DNA from: Cellulomonas sp. P24
GTDB taxonomy: Bacteria; Actinomycetota; Actinomycetes; Actinomycetales; Cellulomonadaceae
Assembly (NCBI RefSeq): GCF_024704385.1
Contig: NZ_JAJDFX010000002.1
Span: 3,782,001 to 3,846,000, forward strand
Direction of reading: 5' to 3'
DNA: 64,000 nt
The notes below the pieces were generated by a model. The model saw only the letters and a list, made by a program, of their open reading frames with translations. It made no database searches and was not told the DNA's origin. The position numbers and the translations under genes are program-made. Below, in pieces: positions 22,234-31,347 of this stretch; the stretch's first letter is position 1; every line of letters starts with the position of its first letter.

Positions 22234-24343
22234 TCGCGACCCCCGGCGCCAGCAGTCGGCGACCGATCACGCGCTCGCTGTACCCGGTGCGGTCGAGGTA
22301 CGGCGTGATCCCGCCGAGGTGCAGCGGCCACCCGGCACCGAGCACCATGCACAGGTCGATCTGCTGGGGCTCGGCCACCACCTCCTCGGCGAGCATCAGT
22401 CCGACCTCCTCGGCCAGCCCGGTGAGGACCGCATCGAGCACCGCAGGTCCGTCGAGCGCCGCGTCGCGGACGCCGCCGAACGCCTCCTGGATGCTCGGGT
22501 CGACGGGCGGCTCGCCGTCACCCGTGCGCTCGGCCACCACGCGACGACCCTGCTCGGAGAGCGTGCGCAGGCCCGGTGACAGCGGGAACCGGTCACCGAG
22601 ATCGGCGTGCAGCGACTCCAGCACGTGGAGCGCGACGGGCAGGCCGACGAGCTGCATGAGGGCGAACGGTCCCATCGGCAGTCCCAGCGGACGCAGTGCC
22701 GCATCGGCCGTCGCGACCGGGGTGCCGCCCTCGACGGCCGCGGTGACCTCGGCGAGCATGCGCAGGAGCAGACGGTTCACCACGAAGCCGGGCCGGTCGG
22801 CCACCAGGACGGCCGTCTTGCCCGCGGCCTTGGCGACCGCGAACGCCGTGGCCACCCCCTCGTCGGACGACGCCTCGGCGCGCACGACCTCGACGAGCGG
22901 CATCTGGGCGACCGGGTTGAAGAAGTGCAGCCCGACGACGCGCTCCGGGTGGCGCAGACCCTCGGCCATCGCCGAGACGGAGAGCGCCGACGTGTTCGTC
23001 GCCAGGACGGCCTGTGGTGACACCACGTCCTCGAGCTCGGCGAACACACGCCTCTTCAGGGCGAGCACCTCGGTGACGGCCTCGATCACCAGATCGGCCT
23101 GGGCGAGGTCGGCGAGGACGGTCGTCCCGCTGATCTGCCCGAGGAGCCGGTTCGCCGCGCGTTCGCTGAGCCGACCCCGCGCCACCATGGCGTCGACCGC
23201 GGTCCGGACCGCCGCAAGCCCCGCTGCGACACGCTCGTCGTCGAGGTCGCGCATCGTGACGGGGACGCCGAGGGTCCGTGCGAGCAGGAGCGCGAGCTGG
23301 GAGGCCATCAGGCCCGCCCCGACGATGCCGACGCTGCGCACCGGGCGCGCCAGGGCGGCGTCCGGCGCGCCGACCGGCCGCTTCGACGTCCGGGTCACGA
23401 GGTCGAAGGCGTACAGGCCGGCGCGGAGCTCGTCGGACATGATGAGCTCGGTCAGGACGTCGTCCTCGGCCGCGAACGCGGTGTCGCGATCGCGGTCACG
23501 GCCGGCAGCCACGAGCTCGAGGGCGCGGTACGGCGCCGGACGCGAGCCGTGCAGGCGGGCGTCGAGGACCGTCCGCGCCGCCGTGCAGGTCGTGTCCCAC
23601 AGCTCGGGCGGGTCGAGCGGGCGACGCTCGACCTCGACCGTGCCCCGCAGGACGTCGGCGGTCCACGTGATCGACCGCTCGAGGAAGTCCGCCGGATGCA
23701 GCACCGCGTCGACGAGCCCGACGGACAGGGCGCTCGCGGCATCGGTCATCCGGTTGTTCGCGAGCGGCTTCGTCAGGATCAGGTCCAGGGCTCCGGCGAC
23801 ACCGAGCAGGCGTGGCAGGAGGTAGCACCCGCCCCAGCCCGGGACGAGCCCGAGGTACGCCTCCGGGAGCGCCAGTGCGCGCACGTCGGACTGCACGGTG
23901 CGGTAGTCGCAGTGCAGGGCGAGCTCGAGACCACCGCCCAGCGCCGCGCCGTTGACGTACGCGAAGGTCGGGACACCCATCTCGCCGAGCAGGCGGAACG
24001 TCGCGTGACCGCGCTCCGCCACGGCGCGGGCGGCGCCGTCGTCCCCGATCTGGCCGACGAGGGTGAGGTCGGCGCCGGCCGCGAGGTAGTACGGCTTCCC
24101 GGTGACGGCGACCGCGGCGATCTCGCCGGCCGCGGCGCGGCGCTGCTGCTCGACGAGCACCGTGTGCAGCTCCAGGAGCCCCGCGATCCCGAAGGTCGTC
24201 GGACGGGTGTGGTCGAGGCCGTTGTCGACCGTCACCAGGGCCAACGTCCCCAGGTCCGGGCCGAGCGGGACGTCACGGACGTGGGCGTGCGCGACGCGCT
24301 CGGGGCGCGCGGCACCCGACGGCGCCTGCGTGGACGTGCTCAT
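22217..24343 (-). CDS. fadB: 3-hydroxyacyl-CoA dehydrogenase / enoyl-CoA hydratase (FadB/FadJ-like)
   Basis: The product is a 708-residue bifunctional beta-oxidation enzyme. The N-terminal crotonase half holds NGAALGGGLELA and PEAYLGLVPGWGG with the two catalytic glutamates, Glu140 and Glu161. The C-terminal half begins with the NAD-binding SVGIVGAGLMASQLA (Gly342-Ala-Gly344) and contains HFFNPVAQMPLVEVV of the hydroxyacyl-CoA dehydrogenase. The ATG at 24343 overlaps the thiolase stop (ATGA) and has a GAGGAG site. It forms the multienzyme partner of the thiolase encoded just upstream. Its last codons are duplicated downstream as a 25-bp tandem repeat. Confidence 0.95.
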   Translation of the reverse strand: MSTSTQAPSGAARPERVAHAHVRDVPLGPDLGTLALVTVDNGLDHTRPTTFGIAGLLELHTVLVEQQRRAAAGEIAAVAVTGKPYYLAAGADLTLVGQIGDDGAARAVAERGHATFRLLGEMGVPTFAYVNGAALGGGLELALHCDYRTVQSDVRALALPEAYLGLVPGWGGCYLLPRLLGVAGALDLILTKPLANNRMTDAASALSVGLVDAVLHPADFLERSITWTADVLRGTVEVERRPLDPPELWDTTCTAARTVLDARLHGSRPAPYRALELVAAGRDRDRDTAFAAEDDVLTELIMSDELRAGLYAFDLVTRTSKRPVGAPDAALARPVRSVGIVGAGLMASQLALLLARTLGVPVTMRDLDDERVAAGLAAVRTAVDAMVARGRLSERAANRLLGQISGTTVLADLAQADLVIEAVTEVLALKRRVFAELEDVVSPQAVLATNTSALSVSAMAEGLRHPERVVGLHFFNPVAQMPLVEVVRAEASSDEGVATAFAVAKAAGKTAVLVADRPGFVVNRLLLRMLAEVTAAVEGGTPVATADAALRPLGLPMGPFALMQLVGLPVALHVLESLHADLGDRFPLSPGLRTLSEQGRRVVAERTGDGEPPVDPSIQEAFGGVRDAALDGPAVLDAVLTGLAEEVGLMLAEEVVAEPQQIDLCMVLGAGWPLHLGGITPYLDRTGYSERVIGRRLLAPGVASVLRS

Positions 24344-25560
24344 GACTGCTCCTCGTCGTCCGTGTGGTGAGGGTTCTCCCAGATGACGGTGCCGCCCTGC
24401 CCGAGGCCGACGCACATCGTCGTGAGGCCGTAGCGGACCTCCGGATGCTCGGCGAACTGGCGCGCGAGCTGCGTCATCAGACGGATGCCCGAGCTCGCCA
24501 GCGGGTGGCCGACGGCGATCGCCCCGCCGTAACGGTTCACCCGAGGGTCGTCGTCCGCGAGCCCGAACGCATCGAGGAACGCGAGCACCTGCACCGCGAA
24601 CGCCTCGTTGATCTCGACGAGTCCGATGTCGTCGATCGTCAGTCCCGCGAGCGCGAGCGCCTTCTGGGTCGCGGGGATGGGCCCGAGACCCATGAGCGCC
24701 GGGTCCACGCCTGCGTAGGCGAACGACACCAGCCGCATGCGCGGGGTGAGCCCGAGGTCCGCCGCGACGTCCTCGGCAGCCAGCAGGCACGCGGCCGCGC
24801 CGTCGGTGAGGGGCGCGGCGGTACCGGCGGTCACCCGACCGCCGGCCCGGAACGGTGTCGGAAGGCCGGCGATCTGCTCGACCGTGGTCCCGGGTCGCGG
24901 TGGCTCGTCGGCGGTCGCCAGGCCCCAGCCGCGATCGGGGTCCCGGAGCGCGACGGGCACGAGGTCCGGGGTGATCCTGCCGTCGCGCAGGGCCGCGTCG
25001 TACTTGGCCTGGCTCGCGACCCCGAACGCGTCCGCGCGCTCCCGGGTCAGCTCGGGGAAGCGGTCGTGCAGGTTCTCCGCGGTGCTGCCCATGACGAGCG
25101 CGTCGGACGCCACGAGCCGCTCGGCCAGGAACCGGGGGTTCGGCTCGGCGTCGGCGCCCATCGGGTGGTGCCCCATGTGCTCGACGCCACCGGCGATCAC
25201 GACGTCCTGCATGCCCATCGCGACCGCCGAGGCCACCGCGGTGACCGCGGTCATCCCCCCGGCGCACATCCGGTCCACCGCGAAGCCGGGGACCGAGCTC
25301 GGCAGGCCGGCGAGGATCGCGACCGTCCGGCCGAGCGTGAGCCCCTGGTCGCCGCGCTGCGTCGTCGCGGCGATCGCGACGTCGTCGACCCGGTCATCGG
25401 GGAGCTCGGGGTGACGGCGCAGCAGCTCGCGGACGGCCTTGACCGCGAGGTCGTCCGCCCGCGTGTGCGCGTACAAGCCGTCGGGACGCGCCCGGCCGAA
25501 CGGGGTCCGGACCCCTTCCACGAAGACGACGGAGCGGGCGCGGGCAGCCTGGTGCGGCAT
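24340..25560 (-). CDS. fadA: acetyl-CoA C-acyltransferase (FadA-type thiolase)
   Basis: The product is a 406-residue thiolase that releases acetyl-CoA from 3-ketoacyl-CoA in beta-oxidation. The acyl-accepting Cys99 is in AVDRMCAGGMTAV; the C-terminal His and Cys motifs appear as GGAIAVGHPLASSG and TTMCVGLGQGG. The ATG at 25560 has an AGGAGG site six bases away, so the upstream in-frame extension is not used. It is the first gene of the fadA-fadB operon. A good promoter and a perfect palindrome lie 60-105 bases upstream. Confidence 0.95.
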   Translation of the reverse strand: MPHQAARARSVVFVEGVRTPFGRARPDGLYAHTRADDLAVKAVRELLRRHPELPDDRVDDVAIAATTQRGDQGLTLGRTVAILAGLPSSVPGFAVDRMCAGGMTAVTAVASAVAMGMQDVVIAGGVEHMGHHPMGADAEPNPRFLAERLVASDALVMGSTAENLHDRFPELTRERADAFGVASQAKYDAALRDGRITPDLVPVALRDPDRGWGLATADEPPRPGTTVEQIAGLPTPFRAGGRVTAGTAAPLTDGAAACLLAAEDVAADLGLTPRMRLVSFAYAGVDPALMGLGPIPATQKALALAGLTIDDIGLVEINEAFAVQVLAFLDAFGLADDDPRVNRYGGAIAVGHPLASSGIRLMTQLARQFAEHPEVRYGLTTMCVGLGQGGTVIWENPHHTDDEEQS

Positions 25561-25615
25561 GGGACCTCCTGGCGGGACGGCGGTGTCCGGGCGCCACGAG
25601 CGGCGCGTCCGGACG

Positions 25616-25666
25616 ACGGTACCTGCCGCAAGGGCCCAGGCCAAGAGGTGTTACTCGGGAGTAACA
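25616..25666 (-). promoter_or_regulatory. fadA promoter with TetR-like operator palindrome
   Basis: On the minus strand the promoter reads TTGGCC (25644-25639), a 17-base spacer and TACCGT (25621-25616). Five bases upstream of the -35 lies an 18-bp perfect palindrome TGTTACTC-GG-GAGTAACA (25649-25666), which also covers the TAA stop of the gene upstream. Perfect short palindromes next to beta-oxidation genes are usually sites for TetR-family acyl-CoA-responsive regulators; which protein binds is unknown. Confidence 0.65.
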
Positions 25667-26928
25667 TCCGCGGACGCGAGCGCGGCGCCCACGAGCTCCG
25701 CCTGCCACGGTCGGGCGCCACCGGCGAGCAGCGCTCTGGAGATCGACTCCTCGTCCCAGCGTTCCGGTGGCGTCCAGCACAGTCGGCGCAGGAGGTCCGG
25801 CTGGAGCAGGTTCTCGGCCGGGACGCGGTGCTCCTCGGACAGCTCGGCGATCACCGCGCGCGCGGCGGCGAGACGCGCGGCGGCGGCGGGATCGCGATCC
25901 GCCCAGGCCCGGGGCGGCGGCGGGGCGTCCGACCGCGGGCCACGGAGGGACGGCAGCTGGGTCTCGGGAAGAGCGAGTGCGCGGTCGATCGCCTGCTGCC
26001 AGAGGACCGCGCGGCGGCGGGTGCCCTTCCCGGCGAAGGCCGGCAGGTCGGTGAGGGCCGGCACCGACCGTGGCAGGGCCTGCGCCGCAGCGACGATCGC
26101 GTGGTCCGGCAGCACCCGGCCCGGGGCGATGTCGCGCTTGCGCGCGTTCTCGTCGCGCGTGTGCCAGAGCTCCCGGACGACGGCCACCCGCCGGGGGTCA
26201 CGGACCGCATGCAGCCCCGAGACACGGCGCCAGGGGTCCACGCGTGGTGGCGGCGGGGGAGCGAGCCGTACGGACTCGAACTCCTGGGCGGCCCACTCGG
26301 CCTTGCCAGCGACCGCAAGGCGCTCGGCGATCACGGCACGGAGCTCGACGAGGACCTCGACGTCGAGCGCGGCGTACCGGAGCCACTCCTCGGGCAGCGG
26401 TCGGGTCGACCAGTCGACCGAGGAGTGCTCCTTGGCGAGCCCGAGACCGAGGAGCTCAGCGACGACCGCGGCGAGGCCGACCCGCTCCAGACCGAGGAGC
26501 CGCGCGCCGAGCTCGGTGTCGAAGATGCGACTGGGGCGCAGACCCTGCTCGGCAAGACCGGGCAGGTCCTGGGAAGCCGCGTGGAAGATCCACTCGACAC
26601 CGACGAGCGCGTCCGAGAGCGCGGAGAGGTCCGGGAGCGCGATCGGGTCGATCAGCACGGTCCCGGCACCCTCTCGGCGCAGCTGCACGAGGTAGGTGCG
26701 CTGGCCGTAGCGGTAGCCGGAGGCCCGCTCGGCGTCGGCCGCGACGGGGCCGGTCGCGTCTCCGAACGCGGCGACGACCCGGGCGAGCTCCTCGGGCGTC
26801 GAGACCACCGGCGGGACGCCGTCGGCCGGCTCGACCAGCGGGACGACCTCCCGGACCTGGTCCGCGTCGGTGTCGTCGTCGTCAGGCACGAGGCCCGGGT
26901 CGGTCTGGGCGGTCGTGTCGTCCTGCAT
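25651..26928 (-). CDS. HRDC domain-containing ribonuclease D-like 3'-5' exonuclease
   Basis: The product is a 425-residue DEDDy-type exonuclease. The motifs are VAADAERASG (DxE), IFHAASQDLPGL, FDTELGARLLG and the YxxxD motif WLRYAALDVEVL, in order over residues 55-215; an HRDC domain follows (about 240-330). It likely trims structured RNA such as tRNA precursors, by family. The ATG at 26928 is seven bases after TACGGT on the minus strand with no ribosome binding site, so it appears leaderless. In actinobacteria this gene typically lies between a DUF3000 gene and a thiolase, exactly as here. Confidence 0.9.
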   Translation of the reverse strand: MQDDTTAQTDPGLVPDDDDTDADQVREVVPLVEPADGVPPVVSTPEELARVVAAFGDATGPVAADAERASGYRYGQRTYLVQLRREGAGTVLIDPIALPDLSALSDALVGVEWIFHAASQDLPGLAEQGLRPSRIFDTELGARLLGLERVGLAAVVAELLGLGLAKEHSSVDWSTRPLPEEWLRYAALDVEVLVELRAVIAERLAVAGKAEWAAQEFESVRLAPPPPPRVDPWRRVSGLHAVRDPRRVAVVRELWHTRDENARKRDIAPGRVLPDHAIVAAAQALPRSVPALTDLPAFAGKGTRRRAVLWQQAIDRALALPETQLPSLRGPRSDAPPPPRAWADRDPAAAARLAAARAVIAELSEEHRVPAENLLQPDLLRRLCWTPPERWDEESISRALLAGGARPWQAELVGAALASADVTPE

Positions 26929-26935
26929 GAGGACC

Positions 26936-26941
26936 ACCGTA
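26936..26941 (-). promoter_or_regulatory. -10 box TACGGT of the RNase D-like gene (leaderless)
   Basis: TACGGT is followed by GGTCCTC and the ATG at 26928; the short seven-base spacing and missing Shine-Dalgarno indicate a leaderless message. Confidence 0.45.
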
Positions 26942-26984
26942 AGCGCTGGCAGGGTGGTCGTGACGGAGGCGGAGCCGGAGGTGG

Positions 26985-27482
26985 TCAGCCCAGGAGGCCG
27001 GCGCGGAGCGCGATCGCGACGAGCTCGGCCCTGTCACCGGTACCGAGCTTCCGGGAGATCCGCGCCAGGTGGCTCTTGACGGTCAGGGCGGACAGCCCGA
27101 GCTCGTCACCGATCATCCGGTTGCTCCGGCCCTCGGACACGAGGCGGATGACACCGATCTCCCGGGCGGTGAGGTCGAGGGACGGCGGCCGCACGGACTC
27201 GGGGAGCCGCGGACGCGGGACGGCGAGCGGGCCGGTCACCGGCCGCATCTCGCTGACCACGGCGCCGCGCAGCCCGCTCGACAGCAAGGAGACGATCTCA
27301 CGTCGGTTCGCGCGGCGGGCGAGGAGCACGACCTGGGGGGTGTCGCGGCGGCCGAGCCGACGGACGACCGCCTGGCCGTCGCCGTCGTGGAGCTCGCCGA
27401 CGACGACGCACAGATGCCTCGAGGCCGGCTGCTTGCCCGGAGCCGACGTGGCCCTGACCTGCAGCAGCGGTTCGATCGACAC
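26985..27482 (-). CDS. LuxR/NarL-type helix-turn-helix transcriptional regulator
   Basis: The product is a 165-residue protein. Its C-terminal third is a LuxR-type DNA-binding domain (LTAREIGVIRLVSEGRSNRM followed by LTVKSHLARISRKLG). The N-terminal ~90 residues look like a shortened receiver-like domain (VVVGELHDGDGQAV, VVLLARRANRREIV), without an obvious phospho-acceptor Asp pocket, so control by phosphorylation is doubtful. The GTG start has an AGGAG site. The gene is conserved beside the RNase D-like gene in related actinobacteria; its targets are unknown. Confidence 0.85.
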   Translation of the reverse strand: MSIEPLLQVRATSAPGKQPASRHLCVVVGELHDGDGQAVVRRLGRRDTPQVVLLARRANRREIVSLLSSGLRGAVVSEMRPVTGPLAVPRPRLPESVRPPSLDLTAREIGVIRLVSEGRSNRMIGDELGLSALTVKSHLARISRKLGTGDRAELVAIALRAGLLG

Positions 27483-27598
27483 GTGAGCTCCTGGAGGTCG
27501 ACGACTGTTGTCTCTGTCATCGGCAGGAGCGTCGGTCCGCTTGAGCGGTCATCCGCGAACGACGGTCACGAGTAGGTCACGCCGGCCGGGTGCCGGGG

Positions 27599-28174
27599 TC
27601 AGTGGCGGGCGCCGAGCGACACGACCCCGTCCGGGAGCGGGGGGAGTCCCGCGCTGGTGCACAGCAAGGTGCTCCACGCCTGCAGGTGCGGGCCGAGGTC
27701 GGGGCCGTCGGCGGTCCACGACGCGCGGATCTCGACCTCGACCTCGTCCGGCCGCGCGGCCAACGTGCCGAAGCTCTGCGAGAGCACGCGCGTGACGGTC
27801 CCGCCGGCGGCGATCGGGGTGATCCCGGCATCGGCGATCGCGTCGGAGAACCAGGTCCACGCCACCGCGGCGAGGAGGCCGTCCGCGCCGACCTCGGCCT
27901 CCAGCGTCGCGCGGACGAAGGTGACCAGGCGGAACGTCCCCTCCCACGCCTCCTGCCCGGCAGGGTCGTGCAGGACGACGAAGCGCCCGGAGGCGAGGTC
28001 CTCGGTGGCGGGGCCGGCGGAGACGTCACCGGTCAGCGCGGCGGAGAACGGTGCGATCCTGCCCGGTCCGGGGACCTCTGCCAGGCGGACCTCCGGGCGC
28101 AGGCGGACGGCACGCAGGCTCCGGAGAGCCTCGAGGAAAGCGGCGGGGACCTCGCCCGAGCCTGCACTCATCAC
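27599..28174 (-). CDS. DUF3000 domain-containing protein
   Basis: The product is a 191-residue cytoplasmic protein of the actinobacterial DUF3000 family, function unknown. Recognisable segments are PAAFLEALRSLR, RFVVLHDPAGQEAWEGTFRL and AWTWFSDAIADAG. No membrane segment or signal peptide is present. The GTG at 28174 lies seven bases after TAGTCT and lacks a ribosome binding site, so a leaderless start is likely; the adjacent ATG at 28171 is the alternative. Its neighbourhood with the RNase D-like gene is strongly conserved, which hints at an RNA-linked role without proof. Confidence 0.88.
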   Translation of the reverse strand: MMSAGSGEVPAAFLEALRSLRAVRLRPEVRLAEVPGPGRIAPFSAALTGDVSAGPATEDLASGRFVVLHDPAGQEAWEGTFRLVTFVRATLEAEVGADGLLAAVAWTWFSDAIADAGITPIAAGGTVTRVLSQSFGTLAARPDEVEVEIRASWTADGPDLGPHLQAWSTLLCTSAGLPPLPDGVVSLGARH

Positions 28175-28181
28175 GACTCGG

Positions 28182-28187
28182 AGACTA
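28182..28187 (-). promoter_or_regulatory. -10 box TAGTCT of the DUF3000 gene (leaderless)
   Basis: TAGTCT, then CCGAGTC, then the GTG at 28174 on the minus strand. Confidence 0.45.
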
Positions 28188-28381
28188 CGGCTCGGTGGCG
28201 GTCGTCTTGTGGTGTGGCACGCCGGGGCTCTGCGGAGAGTTCGCGGCTACCCTGAGGCTCCCGGGACCGGCGACCTGCACGGCGCCGTCCCGCGCGTCGG
28301 CGGCGGTGGTCGCTCGGGCCGACGACGGCGCGGGTCAGCGTCTGCGGCCCGCTGGTGAGACGGTGAAGGAGCACGCGGCGA

Positions 28382-29836
28382 ATGTCTGAAGCAGCAGCAG
28401 GTCGGGTCGGTGTGGCCGAGATCGGTGTGACGGGTCTCGCGGTGATGGGACGGAACCTGGCGCGGAACTTCGCACGGCACGGGTACACCGTCGCAGTGCA
28501 CAACCGGTCCTTCGCCAAGACGGCGTCACTGGTCGCGGACCACGGGGACGAGGGGACGTTCATCGCGTCGGAGTCGATGGCGGACTTCGTGGCCTCGCTC
28601 GCACGCCCCCGCAAGGTCGTGATCATGGTCAAGGCCGGCGGTCCGACCGACGCCGTGATCGACGAGCTCGTCCCGCTGCTCGACGAGGGCGACATCGTCA
28701 TCGACGCCGGCAACGCGCACTTCCCCGACACGCGCCGTCGCGAGGAGGCGTTGCGCGCGCACGGGCTGCACTTCGTCGGGTCGGGGGTCTCCGGCGGCGA
28801 GGAGGGCGCGCTCAACGGGCCGAGCATCATGCCGGGCGGCTCTCCCGAGTCGTACGCGGTCCTCGGCCCGATCCTCGAGGACATCTCGGCCAAGGTCGAC
28901 GGCGTCCCGTGCTGCACGTACATCGGCTCGGACGGCGCCGGGCACTTCGTCAAGATGGTGCACAACGGCATCGAGTACGCGGACATGCAGCTGATCGCCG
29001 AGGCCTACGACCTCCTCAAGCAGGGGCTCGGCGCCTCGGCGGCGGAGATCGCCGAGATCTTCGCCGAGTGGAACACCGGGGACCTCGAGTCGTTCCTCAT
29101 CGAGATCACCGCGGACGTGCTCGCCCACGTCGACGCCGCCACCGGCCAGGCGTTCGTCGACGTGGTCCTCGACCAGGCCGAGCAGAAGGGCACCGGGCGG
29201 TGGACGGTGCAGAACGCCCTGGACCTGGGGGTCCCGATCACCGGGATCGCCGAGGCGACCTTCGCGCGAGCGCTGTCCGGGTCGGTCCCGCAGCGCACGG
29301 CGGGTGCGGCGCTGCCGGCCCTCGCCGGGATGTTCGACGTGACCGACCGCGCGGCGTTCATCGAGGACGTGCGGCTCGCGCTGTACGCGTCGAAGGTCGT
29401 GGCCTACTCGCAGGGCTTCGACCAGATCGCCGCGGCGTCGGCGGAGTTCGGGTGGGAGATCGACCGCGGCGCGATGGCACGGATCTGGCGTGGCGGCTGC
29501 ATCATCCGGGCGCGGTTCCTGAACCGGATCACCGAGGCGTACGAGCGCGACGCGAACCTCGCACTCCTGCTGGCCGACCCGTACTTCACCGAGGCCGTGG
29601 CCGCGGGCGTGCCGTCATGGCGCCGGGTGGTCTCGCAGGCGGCGCTCAACGGGGTGCCGACGCCGGCGTTCTCCTCGTCGCTCGCGTACTACGACGGGGT
29701 GCGCGCCGCGCGGCTCCCGGCGGCGCTGATCCAGGCCCAGCGCGACTTCTTCGGCGCGCACACCTACCGGCGGACCGATCGCGACGGCACGTTCCACACC
29801 GAGTGGACCGGCGACCGGAGCGAGACCGCGCTCTGA
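28382..29836 (+). CDS. gndA: NADP-dependent 6-phosphogluconate dehydrogenase (decarboxylating)
   Basis: The product is a 484-residue pentose-phosphate enzyme that oxidises and decarboxylates 6-phosphogluconate to ribulose-5-phosphate. The Rossmann motif is VTGLAVMGRNLARNFA with VHNRS determining NADP preference, the substrate signature VGSGVSGGEEGALNGPSIMP is complete, and the catalytic lysine is in FVKMVHNGIEY. The C-terminal all-helical domain has the long-chain length. The ATG is preceded by GAAGGAG at eleven bases. The 210-base region upstream shows no consensus promoter. Confidence 0.97.
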   Translation: MSEAAAGRVGVAEIGVTGLAVMGRNLARNFARHGYTVAVHNRSFAKTASLVADHGDEGTFIASESMADFVASLARPRKVVIMVKAGGPTDAVIDELVPLLDEGDIVIDAGNAHFPDTRRREEALRAHGLHFVGSGVSGGEEGALNGPSIMPGGSPESYAVLGPILEDISAKVDGVPCCTYIGSDGAGHFVKMVHNGIEYADMQLIAEAYDLLKQGLGASAAEIAEIFAEWNTGDLESFLIEITADVLAHVDAATGQAFVDVVLDQAEQKGTGRWTVQNALDLGVPITGIAEATFARALSGSVPQRTAGAALPALAGMFDVTDRAAFIEDVRLALYASKVVAYSQGFDQIAAASAEFGWEIDRGAMARIWRGGCIIRARFLNRITEAYERDANLALLLADPYFTEAVAAGVPSWRRVVSQAALNGVPTPAFSSSLAYYDGVRAARLPAALIQAQRDFFGAHTYRRTDRDGTFHTEWTGDRSETAL

Positions 29837-29851
29837 CGTCCCCGGCCGGAC

Positions 29852-29892
29852 CACCGCGCCCTGCCGACGGTTCTCCGCGGCAGGGCGCGGTG
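29852..29892. terminator. bidirectional terminator hairpin
   Basis: CACCGCGCCCTGCCG (29852-29866) pairs perfectly over 15 bp with 29878-29892, leaving an 11-base loop. It separates the gnd gene from the convergent gene at 29959. Confidence 0.75.
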
Positions 29893-29958
29893 CCGTGCGA
29901 ACCAGGGACCGAGACGCGTCGATCAGCCCGGCGGTTCGGATCGGCCCGGCGGGTCGGG

Positions 29959-30444
29959 TCAGCCCAGCGAGCTCGTGCCCGAGTACAGGTGGAGGACCGG
30001 CACGTGGAGCTCGTCACGCGCACGTGACGCCCAGTCCAGGTGGAACGTGTCCTCGACCGCATGCGGGTACGTGATGACGGCGATCTCGCGGATGTCGTTG
30101 TCGGCCACCGCGGCGCGAAGTGCGGGGAGCGGGTCGTCAGCGACCACCTCACCGGTGGCCTGACGACCTGCCGCACGGAACGCCTCGAGGCTCGAGCTCA
30201 GCTGCTGCTCGGCGTCGGCACGCGCGTCACGGGGCTCCGGCTCCCGACCGAGCACGTCCGCCCACGCGTCGCGCAGCTCGCCGAGGCTGAGGTGGTCGAT
30301 CAGCGACAGGAGCAGGTTCCGCTCGGTGTCCGCCGGGACGAGGACGTGGTACGCGAGCGTCTCTCCCTCGTGGAGCGAGAGCAGGTGCTCGATGTCGACG
30401 GGGGCGAGGGTGTCCTCCGTGAGGACGAGGATCGTGTCGGTCAC
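29959..30444 (-). CDS. hypothetical protein, Usp-like fold suspected
   Basis: The product is a 161-residue soluble protein of unknown function. It begins TDTILVLTEDTLAPVDIEHL and ends with alternating beta/alpha segments (REIAVITYPHAVEDTFHLDW, HVPVLHLYSG), a pattern like universal stress protein or HUP-type nucleotide-binding folds, but the GxxG(S/T) ATP loop is not evident. The GTG start lies six bases after TAGGCT, whose TAG is also the stop of the RibD-like gene upstream, so the message is probably leaderless. Confidence 0.75.
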   Translation of the reverse strand: MTDTILVLTEDTLAPVDIEHLLSLHEGETLAYHVLVPADTERNLLLSLIDHLSLGELRDAWADVLGREPEPRDARADAEQQLSSSLEAFRAAGRQATGEVVADDPLPALRAAVADNDIREIAVITYPHAVEDTFHLDWASRARDELHVPVLHLYSGTSSLG

Positions 30445-30450
30445 GCGGTG

Positions 30451-30456
30451 AGCCTA
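30451..30456 (-). promoter_or_regulatory. -10 box TAGGCT overlapping the upstream stop codon
   Basis: TAGGCT, CACCGC, then the GTG at 30444. The first three bases of the box are the TAG stop of the RibD-like gene. Confidence 0.45.
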
Positions 30457-31293
30457 GCCCGGCGGCGAGGTGGTCGACCACGACGACGGGTCACCCGACG
30501 GGTCGAGCGACCAGCGTCCCAGCAGGACGCCGTCCGCGTGGAGCAGATGGACCGGCCGCGCCGTGACCACCGGGGTGAGCCAGTCGGCGGCAGCGATGAC
30601 ACGTGGTGCCGGTCCGGCGACGACCAGAGGGCTCCAGGTCAGGCAGAGCTCGTCGACCAGTCGCTGGCGCATGAGCTCCCCGAGGAGACGCGGGCCGCCC
30701 TCGGCCAGCACCCGGCGCAGCCCACGATCGGCGAGGAGCCCCAGCCCGCGGGCGAGGTCGACCGTCGGGCCGTCTCCCGCGACGAGCACGCGGTCGGAGC
30801 CGATGCGGCGCTGAAGCGCGGGCAGGTCCGGGCGCCGGCTCGTCGTCAGCACGAGGGGTGGGTGCTCGGCGTCGAGGAGCCGGTCCGGCAGCGCACCCGT
30901 CGCACTCACGACCACGAGCTCGGGCCGGTCCTGCTGGCCGCGCGCGCGGCGTCCGGGCACGAGCCCCGCCGGGACCGCGACGTCGGTGTACCCCTCGTCC
31001 CGGGCCGTGCCGGCGCCGATCAGGACGACGTCGGTGACCGCACGCAGCACCGAGAACACGCGATGGTCCGCCGCGTTGTTGATCGACCCCGAGAGTCGGT
31101 CCGCACCGGTCGCGGCGCCGTCGAGCGTGCTGATCATGTTGGCGCGGACGTGCGCCGCGCGACGGCCCCCGGGCGACGGGACCGGGTGCGCGTACAGGGC
31201 GGTCAGGTCGGCCTCGTCCGCGGTGGGACGCACCTGGGTGCCGGCGCGGTGCCGCGGGAGGAGGACGTCGAGAGGTGGCGCGTCGACGAGCAT
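30454..31293 (-). CDS. RibD C-terminal-type pyrimidine reductase family protein
   Basis: The product is a 279-residue protein of the dihydrofolate reductase-like fold used by RibD. Family segments are HVRANMISTLDGAATGADRLSG (split here as ANMISTLDGAATG), DVVLIGAGTARDEGY, and LAEGGPRLLGELMRQRLVDE. It lacks the N-terminal deaminase domain of full RibD, so it may be a stand-alone reductase in riboflavin-like or other NADPH-dependent chemistry; the substrate is unknown. The ATG at 31293 has GGGAGGTGG five bases upstream. It is divergent from zapE. Confidence 0.88.
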   Translation of the reverse strand: MLVDAPPLDVLLPRHRAGTQVRPTADEADLTALYAHPVPSPGGRRAAHVRANMISTLDGAATGADRLSGSINNAADHRVFSVLRAVTDVVLIGAGTARDEGYTDVAVPAGLVPGRRARGQQDRPELVVVSATGALPDRLLDAEHPPLVLTTSRRPDLPALQRRIGSDRVLVAGDGPTVDLARGLGLLADRGLRRVLAEGGPRLLGELMRQRLVDELCLTWSPLVVAGPAPRVIAAADWLTPVVTARPVHLLHADGVLLGRWSLDPSGDPSSWSTTSPPG

Positions 31294-31347
31294 GTGCCAC
31301 CTCCCACGGGGTCGACCTCCGGGACGGGTGCCGGGGCCGTCCCAGGC

